Below, in pieces: positions 60,257 to 64,000 of a stretch of DNA of 64,000 nucleotides. Numbering within the stretch: position 1 is the first letter of the stretch; every line of letters starts with the position of its first letter. The DNA comes from Marinococcus halophilus. Lineage in GTDB: Bacteria; Bacillota; Bacilli; Bacillales; Marinococcaceae. Position numbers and translations under genes: made by a program. The notes beneath the pieces were generated by a model. That model saw only the letters and a program-made list of their open reading frames with translations, was not told the DNA's origin and ran no database searches. Location of the stretch: the NCBI RefSeq assembly GCF_002265875.1, contig NZ_NPFA01000007.1, forward strand, positions 29,499 to 93,498, read 5' to 3'.

Positions 60257-61102
60257 ATGCAGACACCATTTCAAATTCCACTGGAGGATAAAGTCGTCGT
60301 TATCACTGGCGGAAGCGGCGTGCTCGGTTCGGTGATGGCCGAGGCGCTCGCCGCCAACGGGGCCAAGGTGGCGATCGTTGCCCGCAGCAAGGAAAAGGTC
60401 GATCAGGTGGCCAGGCGGATCAGCGAAAGCGGGGGAGAAGCCGCCGGCTACAGCGGCGATGTCACGGACAAGCAGGCCATGGAAGCAATCTATGAGGATG
60501 TGAAAAGCCGGTTCGGGCCGTGCGATATTCTCGTCAACGGCGCGGGCGGCAACAATCCGAAGGCCACGACCGGGGAGGAATACTTCGATCCGGAAGCACC
60601 CGACAGCGGTGGCACCTTTTTTGACCTGGACCCTGCCGCGGTGGATCAGCTGTTCTCCCTGAACTTTCTCGGTGCGCTGATTCCGTCGCAGGTATTCACC
60701 CGCGACATGGTGTACGACCGGCCGGGCTCGATCATTAATATTTCCTCAATGAATGCGTACCGGCCACTGACGAAAATCCCTGCCTACAGCGGGGCCAAGG
60801 CGGCTGTCAGCAACTTCACCCAGTGGCTGGCCGTTTACTTCTCCAAATCCGGGGTAAGGGTAAATGCGATGGCGCCGGGCTTTTTCCTCACGGATCAGAA
60901 CCGGGAGCTGATGTTTTCGGAGGAGGGCGTGCTTAGTGCGAGAGCGGAAAAAATACTTTCCCAGACCCCGCAGGAGCGCTTCGGGGAGCCGGAGGAGCTG
61001 GTGGGAACGCTGCTGTGGCTCGTGGATGAAAAATCCTCAGGCTTTGTGAACGGCATTGTCGTACCGATTGACGGCGGATTTTCCGCCTATTCTGGAGTGT
61101 AA
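60257..61102 (+). CDS. SDR-type D-mannonate oxidoreductase (fructuronate reductase)
   Basis: A 281-residue SDR: VITGGSGVLGSVMAEALA cofactor motif, NGAGGNNPKAT, catalytic Ser in NISSMNAYRP, YSGAK as YxxxK pair, and VPIDGGFSAYSG at the end. The gap in the pathway between fructuronate and mannonate and its place between uxuA and the aldolase point to fructuronate reduction, done in other bacteria by the unrelated UxuB. GGAAAGGAGGTAGACA overlaps the uxuA end as ribosome binding site. Confidence 0.88.
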   Translation: MQTPFQIPLEDKVVVITGGSGVLGSVMAEALAANGAKVAIVARSKEKVDQVARRISESGGEAAGYSGDVTDKQAMEAIYEDVKSRFGPCDILVNGAGGNNPKATTGEEYFDPEAPDSGGTFFDLDPAAVDQLFSLNFLGALIPSQVFTRDMVYDRPGSIINISSMNAYRPLTKIPAYSGAKAAVSNFTQWLAVYFSKSGVRVNAMAPGFFLTDQNRELMFSEEGVLSARAEKILSQTPQERFGEPEELVGTLLWLVDEKSSGFVNGIVVPIDGGFSAYSGV

Positions 61103-61113
61103 AGGAGAAAACG

Positions 61114-61743
61114 ATGAGAGTATTTCATATTCTGAATCACATGATCGAAAACAAGGTGGCCGTGGTCATTCGCGGGGAGACCCCGGAGCAGGCGGTGAAG
61201 ACCGCCGATGCCTGCGTGAAGGGCGGCTCTAAAACACTCGAAGTCACTTTTACTGTGCCGGATGCCGACGATGTGCTGCGCACGCTGGTACAAAAGTATC
61301 CCGATGCCGTGGTCGGGGCCGGTACCGTGCTCGACAGCGAAACGGCCCGGCTGGCGATTATCCGGGGCGCATCCTTTATTGTGAGCCCGTCCTTCGATAA
61401 AGATGTTGCGAAGCTCTGCAACCGCTATGCGGTGCCGTATCTTCCGGGGATCATGACCGTCCGGGAAGCGACCGAAGCGCTCGCCTACGGCGCCCAGGTG
61501 GTCAAGCTGTTCCCCGGGGAGATGTACGCCCCTTCCTTTATTAAAACGCTGCGCGGCCCGCTGCCGCACCTTCAGCTGATGCCAACTGGCGGTGTGGACC
61601 TGGATAACGTGCAGGAATGGCTGCAGGCCGGGGCCATCATGATTGGCGCCGGCGGGTCGATCACCGGCCCGGCCAAAGCCGGTGATTATGAGGAAGTTAC
61701 CCGGCTGGCGGGCGAATTCCAGCGGCTCGCCGAGGAGGTGTAG
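61114..61743 (+). CDS. eda: KDPG/KHG aldolase
   Basis: A 209-residue Eda-type aldolase. The catalytic Glu-containing strand is TLEVTFTVPD, GAGTVLDSETARLAI follows, and the Schiff-base Lys is in AQVVKLFPGEMY (~131). MPTGGVDLDNVQEWLQAGA is the phosphate site. It cleaves 2-keto-3-deoxy-6-phosphogluconate to pyruvate and glyceraldehyde-3-phosphate. AAAGGAGAAAACG precedes the ATG; three bases separate its stop from the kinase. Confidence 0.93.
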   Translation: MRVFHILNHMIENKVAVVIRGETPEQAVKTADACVKGGSKTLEVTFTVPDADDVLRTLVQKYPDAVVGAGTVLDSETARLAIIRGASFIVSPSFDKDVAKLCNRYAVPYLPGIMTVREATEALAYGAQVVKLFPGEMYAPSFIKTLRGPLPHLQLMPTGGVDLDNVQEWLQAGAIMIGAGGSITGPAKAGDYEEVTRLAGEFQRLAEEV

Positions 61744-61746
61744 GCG

Positions 61747-62751
61747 ATGGCGCACATCCTGACGATGGGCGAAATCATGATGCGGCTTACCCCGCCGTCC
61801 CACCAGCGGCTGGTGCAGACGAACGATTTTCACGCTTATTTTGGCGGAGCGGAGGCCAACGTGGCTATGAATATGAGCCAGTTCGGGCACGACGCTTCGT
61901 TTTTAACAGCGCTGCCGGCAAATGCGATGGGCGAAGCTGCCAAGCGCCGGCTGCGGGCGGCTGGCGTCCATACGAATACGATCGTGGACCAGGGCCGCCG
62001 GCTCGGCCTGTATTATGTGGAAGAAGGCTATTCCGTTAAGCCGGCGGAGGTCATCTACGACCGGGCGGATGCCTCGGTAGGGGAGCTTGTGGACACCGCT
62101 CTCGACTGGGAGTAGCTGCTTGCCGGCGTGGACGTGTTTCACGTAAGCGGCATTACGCCTGCCCTCGGCCCGGCCATGCATAATCTGACGATGACGGCGC
62201 TGAAGGAGGCGGCCAGCCGCGGGGTGCAGGTGAGCTTTGACTGCAACTACCGGGCGAAGCTGTGGTCGCCGGAGGAAGCCAAAGCGTCCTTCGAAGCCAT
62301 TCTGCCGTATGTGGATACGTGTTTTATCAGCCACAAGGATTTTGTCTACCTGCTCGGGATGGACGGGGACGAAGTGTTTTCCCCGGAGCAGCTGGAACGG
62401 TTGTATGACCAGGCGGCCCGGAAGTACCAGATCTCTACGATGGCGAGCACGCACCGGACAGCGGCCTCGGCCAGCTCGAACAGTCTGACCGGCTACTACT
62501 ATGACGGCAGCCGGCTCCATGCGAGCAGTACCGTGTCGTTTGATCTGCTGGAGCGGGTCGGCGGCGGCGACAGCTTTGCCTCCGGCATCCTGCACGGGGT
62601 CCTGCAGGAAAACTGGGAGCCGCAGCAGATCGTCGACTTTGCGACCGGGTCGAGCGTCCTGAAGCACATGGTTTACGGCGACAGCAACCAGTTTGACGAA
62701 GCGTATGTGCTTCAGTTTGTTGAAAATCAGGACAACGATGTGAAACGATAA
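61747..62751 (+). pseudogene. kdgK: 2-keto-3-deoxygluconate kinase, interrupted by TAG
   Basis: A PfkB-family sugar kinase of 334 codons. The N-terminal part (MGEIMMRLTPP; FGGAEANVAMNMSQFG) runs to LDWE, then TAG at 62113-62115. The same frame continues without loss: LLAGVDVFHVSGITPALGPA, FDCNYRAKLW and the ATP/catalytic site GGGDSFASGILHG (~269). A single base change (for example CAG to TAG) explains it. The protein would phosphorylate KDG, the step between UxuA and Eda. If the stop is real the pathway needs another KDG kinase. Translation restart at GTG 62128 would not give an active enzyme. Confidence 0.88.
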
Positions 62752-62764
62752 AGAATACTTATTT

Positions 62765-62797
62765 GTCCGGCTGGATGAACAGCCGGGCTTTTTGGTT
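62765..62797 (+). terminator. Terminator of the uronate operon
   Basis: CCGGCTG at 62767-62773 pairs with CAGCCGG at 62780-62786, followed by GCTTTTTGG. Confidence 0.82.
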
Positions 62798-63010
62798 TTT
62801 CGGGGTACAGCTTTTAGTTTAAAGCTGCTCGCTGTGTTTGTTTCTAAGCTCAATTATTATTTAGTGTACAAATATTTTTAGAAAATTATGAAATTAACGT
62901 TTATTTTTTATAATTTAAGGTATAATATTATTAACTATGATTATATAGTTGGTTGTTCATTCATTACCCGCCCCGGAGAAACACATCCTTTTTAGAAAGA
63001 AGGCGGAGAA

Positions 63011-63847
63011 ATGAAGAAGCTTGCTGGATCCATGTTAACTGGTGCGCTGGTGTTTAGTTTCGCTGGGGGAGGCACAGCGTTGGCCGACAGTCACGATACG
63101 GAGGACGGTGCATCGGAAGACAGCGGGATGGTAAGGATTGTACACGCCTCTCCTGATGCACCCGAGGTTGATGTGTACGTTGATGGAGAGGCTGTAGTCG
63201 AAGGGGCGGCCTTCAAGGATGCAACTGATTATATGGAAGTACCGGAAGGGGAACGTGAGGTAGAAATATTTGCCGCAGGTGAAGAAGGCGAAGGAGAGCC
63301 TGTGCTTTCAGGAACACTTGATGTGGAAGAGGGCGAAGCGTATACAGCTGCAGCCATAAACACGCTCGACGACATTGAGCTGAGCGTGCTGGAGGACAAT
63401 CAGGAAGCAGCAGAAGGAATGGCGAATGTCAGAGTAGCCCACTTCTCTCCTGACGCTCCAAATGTTGATGTCGCGGTAACAGACGGAGATATTTTGTTTG
63501 AAGATGCTCCGTTCACCGGAGTAACGGACTATATGGAAGTGGAAGCCGGATCCTATGACCTGGAGGTGCGGCCGACTGGCACCGAGGACGTAGTACTTGA
63601 TCTGGCCGGTACGGAGCTTGAGGAAGGCATGAATTATTCTGTACTTGCAGTTGGTTTTGCCGAAGGTGACCCTGCACTCGACGCTATTGTACTGGCAGCC
63701 CCTTCGAGTGACAGTATGCCATCGGAGATGCCGCAGACTGGAGCAGCCGGAACAGATAATACAATGATGTATGTATTGGCTGGCCTGTTAGCAGCCGGTC
63801 TTGGGGCTGGATACTATGTACGCCGCCGCGCGGACGCTACTTCATAG
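63011..63847 (+). CDS. Double DUF4397 surface protein with MPQTG signal
   Basis: A 278-residue secreted acidic protein: signal peptide with cleavage near ALA-DS, two DUF4397 domains (VRIVHASPDAPEVDVYVDG near 42 and VRVAHFSPDAPNVDVAV near 141), then SEMPQTGAAG, a membrane helix and RRRADATS. This is the fourth sortase-substrate-like protein in the window, with the same MPxTG form. AGAAGGCGGAGAA precedes the ATG. TTTATAAT-type promoter sequence lies near 62905-62926. The next gene overlaps its end and looks like its own sortase. Confidence 0.88.
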   Translation: MKKLAGSMLTGALVFSFAGGGTALADSHDTEDGASEDSGMVRIVHASPDAPEVDVYVDGEAVVEGAAFKDATDYMEVPEGEREVEIFAAGEEGEGEPVLSGTLDVEEGEAYTAAAINTLDDIELSVLEDNQEAAEGMANVRVAHFSPDAPNVDVAVTDGDILFEDAPFTGVTDYMEVEAGSYDLEVRPTGTEDVVLDLAGTELEEGMNYSVLAVGFAEGDPALDAIVLAAPSSDSMPSEMPQTGAAGTDNTMMYVLAGLLAAGLGAGYYVRRRADATS

Positions 63848-64000
63848 TATTCTTTTCGCTATCCTGATTCTTTTTTTAACCGGAAGCTCCGAAGAATTCA
63901 CGGAAGCGGAAACGGCTTATTCGGAACCGTCAATAGAAGGGGCGGACGCTCCGGATATAGAGGAGCGGCCAGAGACACCAACAGCTTCATCGCCTGAGTC
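63816..64000 (+). CDS. Probable second class F-like sortase, 5' part only
   Basis: ATG 63816 opens a frame overlapping the DUF4397 gene by about 30 bases and running off the window end. It reads MYAAARTLLHSILFAILILF, one membrane helix, then a Ser/Glu/Pro-rich acidic linker (SSEEFTEAETAYSEPS). This is the same N-terminal plan as the sortase at 44075: anchor plus acidic linker. The catalytic part is outside the window, so the call rests on layout and neighbour. Confidence 0.5.
   Translation, partial: MYAAARTLLHSILFAILILFLTGSSEEFTEAETAYSEPSIEGADAPDIEERPETPTASSPE

Noticed and set aside
61747-62751. Pyrrolysine or programmed readthrough at the TAG in kdgK
   Set aside because: No such systems are expected in this group and no recoding element is seen; a point mutation or error is simpler.
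61903-62853. A 316-codon antisense frame over the KDG kinase
   Set aside because: The plus-strand frame has clear kinase motifs; the antisense one is a GC-rich shadow.

Overview
The window looks like a chromosome segment of a haloalkaliphilic or halotolerant Bacillaceae member (Alkalicoccus/Salsuginibacillus-like). This is inferred from strong AGGAGG ribosome binding sites, many TTG/GTG starts, very acidic secreted proteins, FosB, FadN/FadA, YtrA-type GntR and PadR/DUF1129 pairs, and a CcpA-like cre site. No rRNA, tRNA, CRISPR array, transposase or phage gene was found.

Region by region. 0-16.7 kb: housekeeping and stress enzymes (Nudix hydrolase, M23 peptidase, FosB, P-loop kinase, DJ-1/PfpI protein, BHMT-like methyltransferase, 3-methyladenine glycosylase, haloalkane-dehalogenase-like hydrolase) scattered among tiny membrane-protein genes and several decayed genes. 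17-25 kb: a five-gene acyl-CoA operon (CoA-transferase, AMP-dependent acyl-CoA ligase, acyl-CoA dehydrogenase, FadN, FadA) behind a good cre site. 25-31 kb: an Lrp regulator and secreted protein, a c-di-GMP pair (GGDEF and HD-GYP), and a LysR regulator divergent from a YdcZ-type transporter. 31-41 kb: UspA, SDR, MsrA, a DAG-kinase-like protein, PadR/DUF1129 and more small membrane proteins. 41.7-47 kb: a sortase locus. 47-50.8 kb: a YtrA-like GntR with two ABC ATPases and two permeases. 51.3-62.8 kb: a hexuronate cluster (GH31, TRAP transporter, ROK repressor, UxaC, UxuA, SDR reductase, KDPG aldolase, interrupted KDG kinase). 63-64 kb: a second surface protein with MPQTG signal, followed by the cut-off start of what looks like another sortase gene.

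Three things stand out. (1) A class F-like sortase with a C-terminal FN3-like domain lies among three secreted acidic proteins whose sorting signal is MPxTG rather than LPxTG. Two of them are built from tandem ~180-residue helical repeats with conserved EH, MQK and His positions. All three substrate genes share an upstream TGATCC-N16-CGT(T/A) element shaped like an ECF-sigma promoter. (2) A conserved ~77-nt element occurs three times, each time upstream of a minus-strand gene (lipoprotein, uspA, DAG-kinase-like). It has the layout of a riboswitch or attenuator: an invariant AGCAATGG/CCAT core followed by a terminator-like hairpin. (3) Two genes (KDG kinase and a small membrane protein) are interrupted by single in-frame stops with clearly homologous or plausible coding continuing after them.

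The uronate genes spell the path glucuronate to fructuronate to mannonate to KDG to KDPG to pyruvate plus glyceraldehyde-3-phosphate. Two matching palindromes, before GH31 and between the ROK repressor and uxaC, are likely its operators.
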